Positions 23,385-31,399 of a DNA stretch of 45,069 bases are shown here, one piece after another. Position 1 is the first letter of the stretch, and the number at the start of each line of letters is the position of its first letter. Under the pieces are notes generated by a model. It had not been told where the DNA came from. It did no database searches and was given only the letters and a program-made list of their open reading frames with translations. The stretch covers positions 1-45,069 of the forward strand of contig JAJZLP010000049.1 in assembly GCA_021803325.1 (NCBI GenBank), written 5' to 3'. A program made the translations under genes and the position numbers. This stretch comes from Actinomycetes bacterium. GTDB taxonomy: Bacteria; Actinomycetota; Acidimicrobiia; Acidimicrobiales; UBA8190.

Positions 23385-25181
23385 GTGGACGACCACGAGA
23401 TCGAGGACCGCGAAACGACCGGCGCTGCGACGGTGCCTGTCGAATATCCCGTGACCGAGCGCGTTCGGATCGTCGGGGCCCAGCCTGCCGGCGAGGCCCT
23501 CGTCGGCGGCGCACCAGCGGGAGACGAGCTCGATGAACCGGTTGACGCCGTAGCGGCGGCGGGCCGTGCCCAGGCTGCGGCCGCGGTACGGGTCGGCGCC
23601 GACGCCATGTCCGTGGGGCAGCCTCAGACGGCGATCCAGGGGGATCTCGACGAGCCGGGCCGCGGGCAGCCGATCGGGACTGGCAGCGACGACCCGGAGG
23701 CTGGTGGGGGCCGGCTCACGGCTCCCGACATGCCGCACTGGACCGACCCGCCCACGGGCCAGGTGCCGGCCATCTTGGACCGGGCCGGCGACCCCGACGA
23801 CCCGTGGTCGGCCGTGCTCGGCGGCGGCCCGGCGTGGCGTGAGCATCCGCACGAGTGGGAGGACGTGTCGTTCGAGCCGTCGCTGCTGGCAGACGAGGGA
23901 ACCCGGGTGGGAGTCCTCGGCTCCGGCCATGGTGACCTCGATCCCTCCTGGGCCGAAGATGACGAGCCGGGCGGGGCGTGGGACGAGGTGGGGATCGCCG
24001 GGTCCTCCGATGTGCTGGAGCCCGGCGCTGGGTGGGGCGACGCCCCATCGGGGCTCGCCGATGACGCTGAGGGGCCTGTCGCCCCTGGCGACAGCCGTCC
24101 CGGCGATCCGCTCCCGGCGACGACCTCCCTCGACTCGCCTCCGGCAGGAGCCGGGGCAGGTACTGGTTCCGTCGCTGACCGCACGCCAGGTGACGGTGAG
24201 CGGTCCGGCAGCCCGGTCAGGCACAGCTCCTCGCCTGTCGGCGAGCGTTCGGCGCGACGTCGTGGTGGTGCGGCCCGGAGGGGCAGGGCTCGGCCGGCAG
24301 GGGAGCTCCGGACTGCATCTCGAACGGTGGAGCCCCCGGGAGCGGTCGTCGAAGGCGGGCCGAGCCGGCGGAGCGTGCCGGTGGCCATCGGCACCGGGCT
24401 CGTCTTCGCTGTCGTCGCGCTGGCCAGCATGGCAGCGGGACCCCGTTATGTGATGATCCTGGTGACGGTGGTGGTGGTCGCCGCCGCGGCCGAGCTGTAC
24501 GGCGCACTGCACAAGGCGGGCCACCGCCCAGCCACGCTGGTGGGTCTGGTCGGCACCGTCGCCATCATGGTCGCGGCCTACGACAGGGGCGTTGGCGCGC
24601 TGCCGCTCGTGACCGTGCTGGTGGTGATCACGACGATGCTGTGGTACCTGTTCCGCATCGGTCGCGGCTCGCCCATCGAGGGCATCGGCGCGACGGTCAT
24701 GGCGTTCGCGTGGGTGGGGCTGCTCGGGTCGTTCGCCTCCCTGCTGCTGGCCCCCGGGCTCTTCCCCGACCGCCATGGCGTCGCCTTCATCTTCGGTGCC
24801 ATCGTCGCCGTGGCGGCGAACGACATCGGGGCGCTCGCCATCGGCGCCTGGCTCGGTCGACACCCCTTGGCACCCAGTGTCAGCCCCAACAAGACCTGGG
24901 AGGGTGCCGTAGGCGGTGCCGTGCTGACCCTGGTGGTCTCCATCTTCGTCACCGGGCACGTCCACCCCTGGACACCAGGCAGCGCCGCGGTGCTCGGCGC
25001 CATCGTGGCGGTGGTGGCGCCGCTGGGCGACTTGTGCGAATCCCTGGTCAAGCGCGAGCTCGGGGTCAAGGACATGGGGACCGTGCTGCCAGGCCACGGT
25101 GGGCTCCTCGACCGGTTCGACGCCCTGTTCTTCGTGCTCCCGGCTACGTTCTTCCTGGTCCGAGCGCTGCATCTTGGGTGA
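23385..25181 (+). CDS. cdsA: Phosphatidate cytidylyltransferase with a ~325-residue acidic N-terminal extension
   Basis: Makes CDP-diacylglycerol from phosphatidic acid and CTP, the branch point of phospholipid synthesis. The last ~270 residues are the multi-spanning CdsA domain, with 'SPNKTWEGAVGGA' and the signature region 'GDLCESLVKRELGVKDMGT' and 'PGHGGLLDRFDA'. The 598-residue protein is over twice the usual length. Residues 1-~325 are acidic and Gly/Pro/Ala-rich with no predicted fold, but they hold a Trp-containing island at ~116-180 ('MPHWTDPPTGQVP', 'DDPWSAVLGGGPAWREH', 'EWEDVSFEPSLL') and a basic patch just before TM1. GTG 23385 follows GAGGAGG. No internal stop or clear second start separates the two parts, so they appear to form one protein. 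Confidence 0.93.
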   Translation: MDDHEIEDRETTGAATVPVEYPVTERVRIVGAQPAGEALVGGAPAGDELDEPVDAVAAAGRAQAAAAVRVGADAMSVGQPQTAIQGDLDEPGRGQPIGTGSDDPEAGGGRLTAPDMPHWTDPPTGQVPAILDRAGDPDDPWSAVLGGGPAWREHPHEWEDVSFEPSLLADEGTRVGVLGSGHGDLDPSWAEDDEPGGAWDEVGIAGSSDVLEPGAGWGDAPSGLADDAEGPVAPGDSRPGDPLPATTSLDSPPAGAGAGTGSVADRTPGDGERSGSPVRHSSSPVGERSARRRGGAARRGRARPAGELRTASRTVEPPGAVVEGGPSRRSVPVAIGTGLVFAVVALASMAAGPRYVMILVTVVVVAAAAELYGALHKAGHRPATLVGLVGTVAIMVAAYDRGVGALPLVTVLVVITTMLWYLFRIGRGSPIEGIGATVMAFAWVGLLGSFASLLLAPGLFPDRHGVAFIFGAIVAVAANDIGALAIGAWLGRHPLAPSVSPNKTWEGAVGGAVLTLVVSIFVTGHVHPWTPGSAAVLGAIVAVVAPLGDLCESLVKRELGVKDMGTVLPGHGGLLDRFDALFFVLPATFFLVRALHLG

Positions 25182-25280
25182 GCGGCCAGCTCGGAGCCGG
25201 GCGGAGGCGCTCCCGCTCCTCGCGCCCTTCAGCGCCGGCCGACCTGCGACGATGGTGACGGAGTCGATGGAGAGGACGGG

Positions 25281-26504
25281 ATGGACCGAGGTGCACAGCC
25301 AACAGCGCCGGACCTGGCGGTGATGCAGAGCGGAGGTGCTGGCGGCGAGACCACGGTGGCGCTGCTCGGCTCCACGGGGTCGATCGGCAGTCAGGCCGTG
25401 GATGTGGTGCGCGCTCACCCGGACCAGTTCCGGGTTGTCGGGCTCGGTGCGCAACGCTCGATCGACCGCCTGGCCGAGCAGGCGTTCTTGCTGCGGCCGG
25501 AAGCGGTCGCCATCGGCGACGACACGCTCGCCGGTGCGCTCGCTGCTCGGGTCCCGGCCGGGACCGAGGTCCTGGCCGGCGTCGACGGCCTACGCGAGCT
25601 GGCGTCACGGGCGGAGGTGGTGCTCAACGCCGTCGTCGGATTTGCCGGCCTGCCCGTCACCCTGGCCGCGCTGCACGCCGGGCGCCGCCTGGCGTTGGCC
25701 AACAAGCAGTCGTTCATCGCCGGGGCGCCAGTGGTGCAGGCTGTCCGCAACGCCAGCGGCGGTTCGATCGTCCCCGTCGACTCGGAGCACTGTGCCCTCC
25801 ACCAGTGCCTGCGGGCCGGTGCGTTCGGTGAGGTCGGCCGGCTGGTCCTGACCGCTTCGGGCGGGCCGTTCCGGGGTCGCACGCCAGCGGAGCTGCACGC
25901 CGTCGGCGTCGACGAGGCGCTGGCGCACCCCACGTGGCAGATGGGCCCGCAGAACACCGTCGACTCGTCGACGCTCATGAACAAGGGCCTCGAGGTCATC
26001 GAGGCGCACGAGCTGTTCGGCATCGACTACGACGCCATCGAGGTCGTCGTGCACCCGCAGTCGGTCGTCCACTCGATGGTCGAATTCTGCGACGGCTCCA
26101 CCGTCGCCCAGCTGTCGATGCCCGACATGCGGCTCCCCATCGGGTACGCCCTGGGGTACCCCGAGCGGCTACCCCACCCGTTCGGTGCCATCGACTGGAC
26201 CGCGCTCGGCCGGCTCGACTTCGAGCCGCCCGATCGTGACGCCTTCCGGTGCCTGGCCCTGGCCGAGGCAGCGGGGCGGGCCGGCGGTCACGCGCCGGCG
26301 TGGCTCAACGCGGCAAATGAGGTAGCGGTGGACGCCTTCCTCGACAAGCGGCTGCCATGGCGTGCTATCGCCGAGGTGGTGGAGGCGACCCTGGCGCAGT
26401 GCGAGGCGGGGAGCCCCGTTTCGGTCGAGGAGGTGGTGGCATCGGACCGCCGGGCCCGTAGCGTGGCCGGGGCGATCGTCGACGACCGGGAGTGGGCGGC
26501 ATGA
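25281..26504 (+). CDS. dxr: 1-deoxy-D-xylulose 5-phosphate reductoisomerase
   Basis: Converts DXP to MEP, the committed step of the non-mevalonate isoprenoid pathway. NADPH-binding 'LLGSTGSIGSQAVDVV' lies near residue 30. Other motifs are 'RLALANKQSFIAGAPVV', the metal and substrate site 'VPVDSEHCALHQCL', the flexible loop and 'MGPQNTVDSSTLMNKGLE', and 'NAANEVAVDAFL'. The 407-residue length is normal. ATG 25281 follows GGAGAGGA; ATG 25323 is a possible shorter start. Its stop overlaps the rseP ATG. ispG lies two genes downstream, so two MEP-pathway steps are clustered. Confidence 0.96.
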   Translation: MDRGAQPTAPDLAVMQSGGAGGETTVALLGSTGSIGSQAVDVVRAHPDQFRVVGLGAQRSIDRLAEQAFLLRPEAVAIGDDTLAGALAARVPAGTEVLAGVDGLRELASRAEVVLNAVVGFAGLPVTLAALHAGRRLALANKQSFIAGAPVVQAVRNASGGSIVPVDSEHCALHQCLRAGAFGEVGRLVLTASGGPFRGRTPAELHAVGVDEALAHPTWQMGPQNTVDSSTLMNKGLEVIEAHELFGIDYDAIEVVVHPQSVVHSMVEFCDGSTVAQLSMPDMRLPIGYALGYPERLPHPFGAIDWTALGRLDFEPPDRDAFRCLALAEAAGRAGGHAPAWLNAANEVAVDAFLDKRLPWRAIAEVVEATLAQCEAGSPVSVEEVVASDRRARSVAGAIVDDREWAA

Positions 26505-28126
26505 GGCGGCGCTCGAACGGCGGCTCGGTGGACAGGCAGCCTGGCGCGCCAGCAGGAGCGGGCACGTCGGCAGCGCCGGGGTCGCCGGCAGTGGCTGGGC
26601 CGTCGGCAGTGGCTGGGCCGTCGGCAGTGGCTGGGCCGTCGGCAGTGGCTGGGCCGTCGGCAGTGGCTGGGTCGCCGGCAGTGGCAGGGTCGCCGGCAGT
26701 GGGTGGGCCGTCGGCAGTGGCAGGGTCGCCGGCAGTGGCAGGGGCGGCTGCACCGGATGGATCTGCGGGACCGCGGACGGGGATCGTGGCTTCCGTCAGG
26801 CTGGCGGCGAGCAACCGGGGTGCGCGAGCGCCGGTGACGGCCGACGACGGCGGTCCAGGGGCGCCGCCGAGCGAGCCTGCCGGCCAGCACCGGGCGCTGC
26901 TCCGCCTCGGGTTGGTCGTGGCTCTGATCGTGGTGCTGGCCGTCGTCACCCACGAGACGGCACTGCTGATCGTGGTGTCGGCGATCGTCCTGATGGTGAT
27001 GCTCCACGAGCTGGGGCACTTCCTGACGGCCAAGTGGAGCCACATGAAGGTCACCGAGTACTTCCTCGGGTTCGGACCCCGGTTGTGGTCGGTTCGGCGG
27101 GGCGAGACCGAGTACGGGATCAAGGCCATCCCGGCGGGGGGGTACGTCAAGATCGTCGGGATGAGCAGCCTGGAGGAGGTCGACCCTGCCGACGAGGCCC
27201 GCACCTACCGCCAGCAGCCGTTTCACAACCGCCTGATCGTGGCTGTCGCCGGCTCGTTCATGCACTTCCTCACTGCGCTGCTCCTCCTGTGGGGGCTCCT
27301 CGTGTTCATCGGGACACCCCGGGCCGACGCCGTGAGCGTCGTCGGCCTCGCACCGCTCGCTCACGGCGTCGACCCTGCCCGCGCCGCCGGCCTGCGGGCC
27401 GGTGACGTCATCGTGCAGGTCGACGGGCGGCCGGTGGGCTCCCAGTCGGCGCTCGTCCAGGTGATCCACACCCATGCGGGCCAGCCCGTGCGGCTGACCG
27501 TGGAGCGGGGCGGCACCCGCCGGGCGGTGGTGGTCACCCCGGCGGCGGTCACCGTCCCGGCGACGTCGGGGTCCGCAGCGACCGGTGCGACGACCACCGA
27601 GGGGATGATCGGCGTCCAGGTCGGCCAGGGGCCGCTCGCCACGATGGGGCTGCTCGCCGGGGCACGCGTCGCCGGCGTCGACTTCGGGCGGGTGGTGTCG
27701 TCGTCGATGTCCGCTCTCGGCTCGACGTTCTCGCTCCACGGTCTGACGAGCTTCTTCTCCCAGCTGGGCAGCGCCAAGCGGGCCGCCCAGGCCGCGCAGA
27801 ACGGCACTCGCCCGGAGTCGATCTACGGGGTCGTCCGGACTGCCACCCAGGGCGCCCAGGCAGGACCGCTCTACCTCATCGAGGTGCTGGTCTCCATCGA
27901 CGTCTTCATCGGCATCGCCAACCTCTTCCCCATGCTGCCGCTCGACGGCGGCCATGTCCTGGTGGCGGTGTACGAGCGGCTGCGCAGCCGTCGGGGCCGG
28001 CGCTACGTGGCCGACGTGACCAAACTGATGCCCGTGGCCTACGCCTTCGTGCTCTTCCTGCTCGTGTTCGTGGGTTCGGCCGTGTTCCTCGACATCACCC
28101 ATCCGGTCGTCAACCCGTTCCAGTGA
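26501..28126 (+). CDS. rseP: RIP-type site-2 protease, RseP/Rip1 family
   Basis: An intramembrane zinc metalloprotease that cleaves membrane anti-sigma factors or signal-peptide remnants. The zinc motif HELGHF starts at H169 within TM1; 'PAGGYVKIVGM' follows, then a PDZ domain (~residues 275-345, 'AAGLRAGDVIVQVDGRPV'), and the second metal motif 'NLFPMLPLDGGHVL' near the C-terminus. Before TM1 the protein carries ~130 extra residues, including nine six-residue repeats of PSAVAG type (residues ~28-80). ATG 26501 overlaps the dxr stop (ATGA). The dxr-rseP-ispG order is typical for actinobacteria. Confidence 0.94.
   Translation: MRRRSNGGSVDRQPGAPAGAGTSAAPGSPAVAGPSAVAGPSAVAGPSAVAGPSAVAGSPAVAGSPAVGGPSAVAGSPAVAGAAAPDGSAGPRTGIVASVRLAASNRGARAPVTADDGGPGAPPSEPAGQHRALLRLGLVVALIVVLAVVTHETALLIVVSAIVLMVMLHELGHFLTAKWSHMKVTEYFLGFGPRLWSVRRGETEYGIKAIPAGGYVKIVGMSSLEEVDPADEARTYRQQPFHNRLIVAVAGSFMHFLTALLLLWGLLVFIGTPRADAVSVVGLAPLAHGVDPARAAGLRAGDVIVQVDGRPVGSQSALVQVIHTHAGQPVRLTVERGGTRRAVVVTPAAVTVPATSGSAATGATTTEGMIGVQVGQGPLATMGLLAGARVAGVDFGRVVSSSMSALGSTFSLHGLTSFFSQLGSAKRAAQAAQNGTRPESIYGVVRTATQGAQAGPLYLIEVLVSIDVFIGIANLFPMLPLDGGHVLVAVYERLRSRRGRRYVADVTKLMPVAYAFVLFLLVFVGSAVFLDITHPVVNPFQ
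26581..26742 (+). repeat. Nine 18-bp tandem repeats within rseP
   Basis: Nine consecutive units of gccgtcggcagtggctgg type. Four exact copies fill 26599-26670; the others vary gccgtc to gtcgcc or ctgg to cagg. The period keeps the frame and encodes six-residue PSAVAG/SPAVAG repeats in the cytoplasmic N-terminus. Copy-number change would alter only linker length. Confidence 0.95.
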
Positions 28127-28176
28127 GCCGGCTGCCGACCGTCGTGGTGAGCCGGTCGCCGATTCGTCCAGGTGGT

Positions 28177-28182
28177 TAGGCT
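28177..28182 (+). promoter_or_regulatory. Candidate -10 hexamer TAGGCT upstream of ispG
   Basis: TAGGCT predicts a start near 28189 and a ~120-base leader before ispG. The -35 match is weak. If used, it lets ispG be expressed separately from dxr-rseP. Confidence 0.35.
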
Positions 28183-28308
28183 GCAATTCACCTCGTGACC
28201 TGGGCGTCAAGCCACTCCGGGCGCTCGACCGGCGCGTCGCCTCGGTGACCCGGGCGCGCCGGGGGTCCCGGGCAGGCCAAGATGGGGGGTGACGACCAGG
28301 AGGTACGC

Positions 28309-29574
28309 ATGAGCCGGCCGATCGTGACCATGGCCGAACGTCGACGCACCAGGCAGATCCGCATCGGTGGGGTGCCCATCGGAGGTGACGCCCCGGTATC
28401 GGTGCAGTCGATGACGACGACGAAGACGGCCGATGTCGAGGGCACCCTCGTCCAGATCTACGCACTGGCCGCTGCAGGAGCCGACATCGTCCGCTGCACG
28501 TGCAACGAGGAGGAGGCGGCCGAGGGCCTGGCGCACATCGTGCCCCGTTCGCCCGTGCCGATCGTGGCCGACATCCACTTCCATCACGAGATGGCGTTGG
28601 CTGCGCTCGAGGCTGGCGTGCAGGGCCTTCGCCTCAACCCCGGCAACCTGCGCAAGGAGGCGGAGATCAAGCAGGTGGCGGCCGAGGCCCGGGATCGCTC
28701 CGTGCCGGTGCGCATCGGGGTGAACGCCGGGTCGTTGCACCCCGATCTGTACCGCCGGTTCGGCGGGGCCACCCCCGAGGCGCTCGTCGAGTCGGCCCGC
28801 ATGGAGCTGGCGCTGTTCGAGGAGGTCGGCTTCGACGACGTCAAGATCTCGGTCAAGGCATCGTCGGTGCCGCTCATGATCGCCGCCTACCGCCTCGCTT
28901 CGGAGACCTTCGACCACCCCCTGCACCTCGGTGTCACCGAGGCGGGGCCACCGCCGGCAGGCCTGGTGAAGGCGACGGCCGGGATCGCCACGCTCCTGGC
29001 CGAGGGCATCGGCGACACCATCCGGTTCTCGCTCACGGCAGACCCTGTCGAAGAGGCACGCGCCGGGCGCCAGCTGCTCGAGGCCCTGGGCCTGCGGGAG
29101 CGCAAAGGGCTCGACTTGATCGCCTGCCCCAGCTGCGGGCGCGCGGAGATCGACGTGATCGGCGTGGCTGCTGCTGCTCAGGCCGCTCTCGAGGAGCGGA
29201 ACCTGCCGCTGCAGGTGGCCGTCATGGGCTGCGTGGTCAACGGGCCCGGCGAGGCTCGCGAAGCCGACCTGGGCATCGCTGCGGGACGTCACCGGGGGCA
29301 TCTCTTCATCAAGGGGAAGATCGTCCGGGTCGTCCCCGAAGCCGAGATGGTGGCCGCGCTGGTCGACGAGGCGGAGCGGCTGGTCGCCGAGGGGGTCGAG
29401 GCTCGCCTGGCAGCGGCGGACGCCGGTGCCGAAGCAGAGGCGGAAGCCGACCGCCGGTCGCTGTTCGAGGCCAAGGGGGCGGACGCCAACCGCACGGGCG
29501 AGCGCATCGAGGGGATCCGCCGCAAGGTACGTGGGGACGGCGAGGACGGCGACAGCCCGGCCGGGGTTCGCTGA
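28309..29574 (+). CDS. ispG: 4-hydroxy-3-methylbut-2-enyl-diphosphate synthase (IspG/GcpE)
   Basis: A [4Fe-4S] enzyme converting MEcPP to HMBPP late in the MEP pathway. The TIM-barrel part shows 'VSVQSMTTTKTADVEGT', 'GADIVRCTCN', 'PIVADIHFHHEMALAALE' and 'LRLNPGNL'. The cluster ligands are C273 and C276 ('CPSCGR') and C308 ('MGCVVNGPGEA'), with the glutamate of 'NGPGE'. ATG 28309 has a strong GGAGGT five bases upstream; the in-frame ATG 28282 lacks one. The 421-residue protein has a ~50-residue Ala/Glu/Asp-rich tail. Its stop lies within the first unit of a 22-bp repeat. Confidence 0.96.
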   Translation: MSRPIVTMAERRRTRQIRIGGVPIGGDAPVSVQSMTTTKTADVEGTLVQIYALAAAGADIVRCTCNEEEAAEGLAHIVPRSPVPIVADIHFHHEMALAALEAGVQGLRLNPGNLRKEAEIKQVAAEARDRSVPVRIGVNAGSLHPDLYRRFGGATPEALVESARMELALFEEVGFDDVKISVKASSVPLMIAAYRLASETFDHPLHLGVTEAGPPPAGLVKATAGIATLLAEGIGDTIRFSLTADPVEEARAGRQLLEALGLRERKGLDLIACPSCGRAEIDVIGVAAAAQAALEERNLPLQVAVMGCVVNGPGEAREADLGIAAGRHRGHLFIKGKIVRVVPEAEMVAALVDEAERLVAEGVEARLAAADAGAEAEAEADRRSLFEAKGADANRTGERIEGIRRKVRGDGEDGDSPAGVR

Positions 29575-29623
29575 CAGCGCGGCCGGGGTTCGCCGACGGC
29601 GCGGCCGGGGTTCGCCGGGAGCA
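29558..29623 (+). repeat. Three 22-bp tandem repeats across the ispG stop
   Basis: Units at 29558-29579, 29580-29601 and 29602-29623 share cggccggggttcgc. Copy 1 contains the last codons and stop of ispG; copies 2 and 3 are downstream, where the TGA position has become CGA and CGG. The region lies between converging ispG and proS. Confidence 0.85.
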
Positions 29624-29733
29624 CAGGCGGTTCGTCGGCGGCGGGAGCACTGGCGAGGACGACCGCGCCGGGTCTGACGCCGGGCCGCCGTCGTGGTGTA
29701 CCGGCAGGTGGCCCCGGTAAACGGAGCGGCTGG

Positions 29734-31146
29734 TCAGTACGCGCGGGCGACCACGGCCACCAGACCGTCGAGCTCGTCCCCGGCAGCAGGCAGGTCGCCG
29801 TCGGGCGCCTGCAGGCAGCGCACCGATACGCCGGCCTCATTGCAGCGGCGCTCACCGCCGTCGAGGAGGAGAGCGGCAGGCAGGCGGGCGAACCCGGTCT
29901 GGGCCGCTGCCACCGCGTCCTCGATGGTGGCCACCTCGACGGTCGCCGCGCTCCGGCGGCTGATCGCCTCGGCCAGGAGGGCCTGCTGCACCAGGTCGAG
30001 GCGCTCGATCGCGCCGGCGGCCGCGGCGGCCTGCGGCACCGCCTGCTTGTCCCCCGTGTCGCGCCGCACCACCGTGACCTGTCCGGCGGCCAGGTCGCGG
30101 GGGCCGATCTCCACCCGCACAGGCACCCCCTTCAGCTCCCAGTCGACCACCCGGCGCCCGAACGACGTGTCGGTGCGGTCGTCCACTTCGGCCCGCACGC
30201 CGGCGGCACGCAGCTCGTCGACCAGGGCGGCAGCCGCCTCGCCGACGCCCTGGTCGGCCCGTGCCACCACGACGACGACCTGGACCGGGGCCAGGGCGGG
30301 GGGAAGGCGGAGCCCGCCGTCGTCGCCATGCGCCATGATCAGGGCGCCCATCAGGCGTGTCGAGGCACCCCACGATGTCTGCCAGGCGTGGACCAGGCTG
30401 CCGGACTCGTCAGCGAAGGTGATGTCGAAGGCTCGCGAGAAGTTCTGGCCGAGCTCGTGGCTGGTGGCCATCTGCAACGCCTTGCCGTCGCCCATCATGC
30501 CTTCGCACGTCCACGTCGTCGTGGCGCCGGCGAAGCGCTCGCGTTCGGTCTTGCGGCCGGTCAGGACCGGGATGGCCATGATCTCGGCCATCGTGGCGTC
30601 GTAGACCTCGCGCAGCACCCTCAGGGCGAGCTCGTGAGCGTCGGGCTCGGTGGCATGGGCGGTGTGGCCCTCCTGCCACAGGAATTCGGTGGTCCGCAGG
30701 AACAGGCGGGGGCGCAGCTCCCAGCGCACGACGTTGGCCCACTGGTTGATCAGCAGCGGCAGGTCGCGGTGGCTCTGGATCCAGCGGGCGAACGAGGCGT
30801 TGATGATCGTCTCACTGGTCGGCCGGACCACCACCGGCTCCTCGAGCTCCTTGCCGCCGCCGTGGGTGACCACGGCGAGCTCCGGGCTGAACCCTTCGAC
30901 GTGCTCGGCCTCGCGCCGCAGGTAGGACTCGGGGATGAAGAGGGGGAAGTACGCATTGACGGCGCCGATCGCCTTGATCCGTCGGTCCAGCTCGGCCTGG
31001 AGCAGCTCCCAGATGGCGTAGCCGTACGGCCGGATGACCATGGTGCCCCGCACCGGACCGTTCTCGGCCAGCTCGGCCTTGGCCACCACCTCCTGGTACC
31101 AGCGGGGGAAGTCGACGGCACGGGGGGTGAGGACAGGGGCGGCCAT
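29734..31146 (-). CDS. proS: Prolyl-tRNA synthetase, archaeal/eukaryotic (type 3) form
   Basis: Charges tRNA-Pro. Class II motifs are visible: motif 1 region 'ELDRRIKAIGAVNAYFPLF', motif 2 'WELRPRLFLRTTEFLWQEGHT', motif 3 'AWQTSWGASTRLMGALIMAHGD', and 'VVRPTSETI'. There is no YbaK-like editing insertion between motifs 2 and 3. The C-terminal zinc-binding-like extension ends in Tyr ('VVARAY'), a hallmark of the archaeal/eukaryotic type rather than the usual bacterial type. The 470-residue length fits. The ATG lies nine bases after a TAGCAT hexamer, so the leader is very short. It is divergent from the rimP operon. Confidence 0.95.
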   Translation of the reverse strand: MAAPVLTPRAVDFPRWYQEVVAKAELAENGPVRGTMVIRPYGYAIWELLQAELDRRIKAIGAVNAYFPLFIPESYLRREAEHVEGFSPELAVVTHGGGKELEEPVVVRPTSETIINASFARWIQSHRDLPLLINQWANVVRWELRPRLFLRTTEFLWQEGHTAHATEPDAHELALRVLREVYDATMAEIMAIPVLTGRKTERERFAGATTTWTCEGMMGDGKALQMATSHELGQNFSRAFDITFADESGSLVHAWQTSWGASTRLMGALIMAHGDDGGLRLPPALAPVQVVVVVARADQGVGEAAAALVDELRAAGVRAEVDDRTDTSFGRRVVDWELKGVPVRVEIGPRDLAAGQVTVVRRDTGDKQAVPQAAAAAGAIERLDLVQQALLAEAISRRSAATVEVATIEDAVAAAQTGFARLPAALLLDGGERRCNEAGVSVRCLQAPDGDLPAAGDELDGLVAVVARAY

Positions 31147-31155
31147 ATCGGCGAG

Positions 31156-31161
31156 ATGCTA
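31156..31161 (-). promoter_or_regulatory. -10 hexamer TAGCAT upstream of proS
   Basis: On the minus strand TAGCAT ends nine bases before the proS ATG, predicting a leader of about three bases. No Shine-Dalgarno is present. Confidence 0.45.
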
Positions 31162-31258
31162 GTGGTCTGCCGTACAGGCGGCCCGTGGCTGCGTGCGGCA
31201 CGCCGCTCGGCCCGTGCAGCCTGGTCTGCAGCCTGCGCCGGGCCGAAGACCGGGGGGT

Positions 31259-31267
31259 TGGTATACT
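31259..31267 (+). promoter_or_regulatory. Extended -10 promoter (TGG TATACT) of the rimP-nusA-infB operon
   Basis: TATACT at 31262-31267 is the best -10 match in the window and is preceded by TGG, the extended -10 pattern, which may compensate for the lack of a -35. The predicted start is near 31274, giving a ~126-base leader before rimP. Confidence 0.6.
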
Positions 31268-31303
31268 CCTGCCGCCGTTCAGTGAAGTGGAGTGATCGTC
31301 GGG

Positions 31304-31326
31304 AGCGTGGGCGGGCAGCCCACGCT
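31304..31326 (+). promoter_or_regulatory. Perfect 9-bp hairpin in the rimP leader
   Basis: AGCGTGGGC pairs perfectly with GCCCACGCT around a GGGCA loop, about 30 bases into the predicted transcript and ~73 bases before rimP. It is followed by TCTGCGTTTC, a mildly T-rich stretch, so it could attenuate transcription or serve as a protein-binding leader element. Autocontrol of nusA-infB operons is known in other bacteria; a link to this hairpin is inference. Confidence 0.55.
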
Positions 31327-31399
31327 TCTGCGTTTCACGGCCGCGACACTCGGCGGTGAGGACCAGGATGACGACCCGAGGGACGAGGAGGTGACCGAC

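Noticed and set aside
23142..25454. A 770-codon minus-strand open frame
   Set aside because: It is antisense to frr/cdsA, His/Arg/Gln-rich and lacks any recognisable domain, whereas CdsA motifs are clear on the plus strand.
28195..28248. A 17-codon leader peptide before ispG
   Set aside because: It starts with GTG without a ribosome site and has no regulatory residue run or attenuator hairpin.
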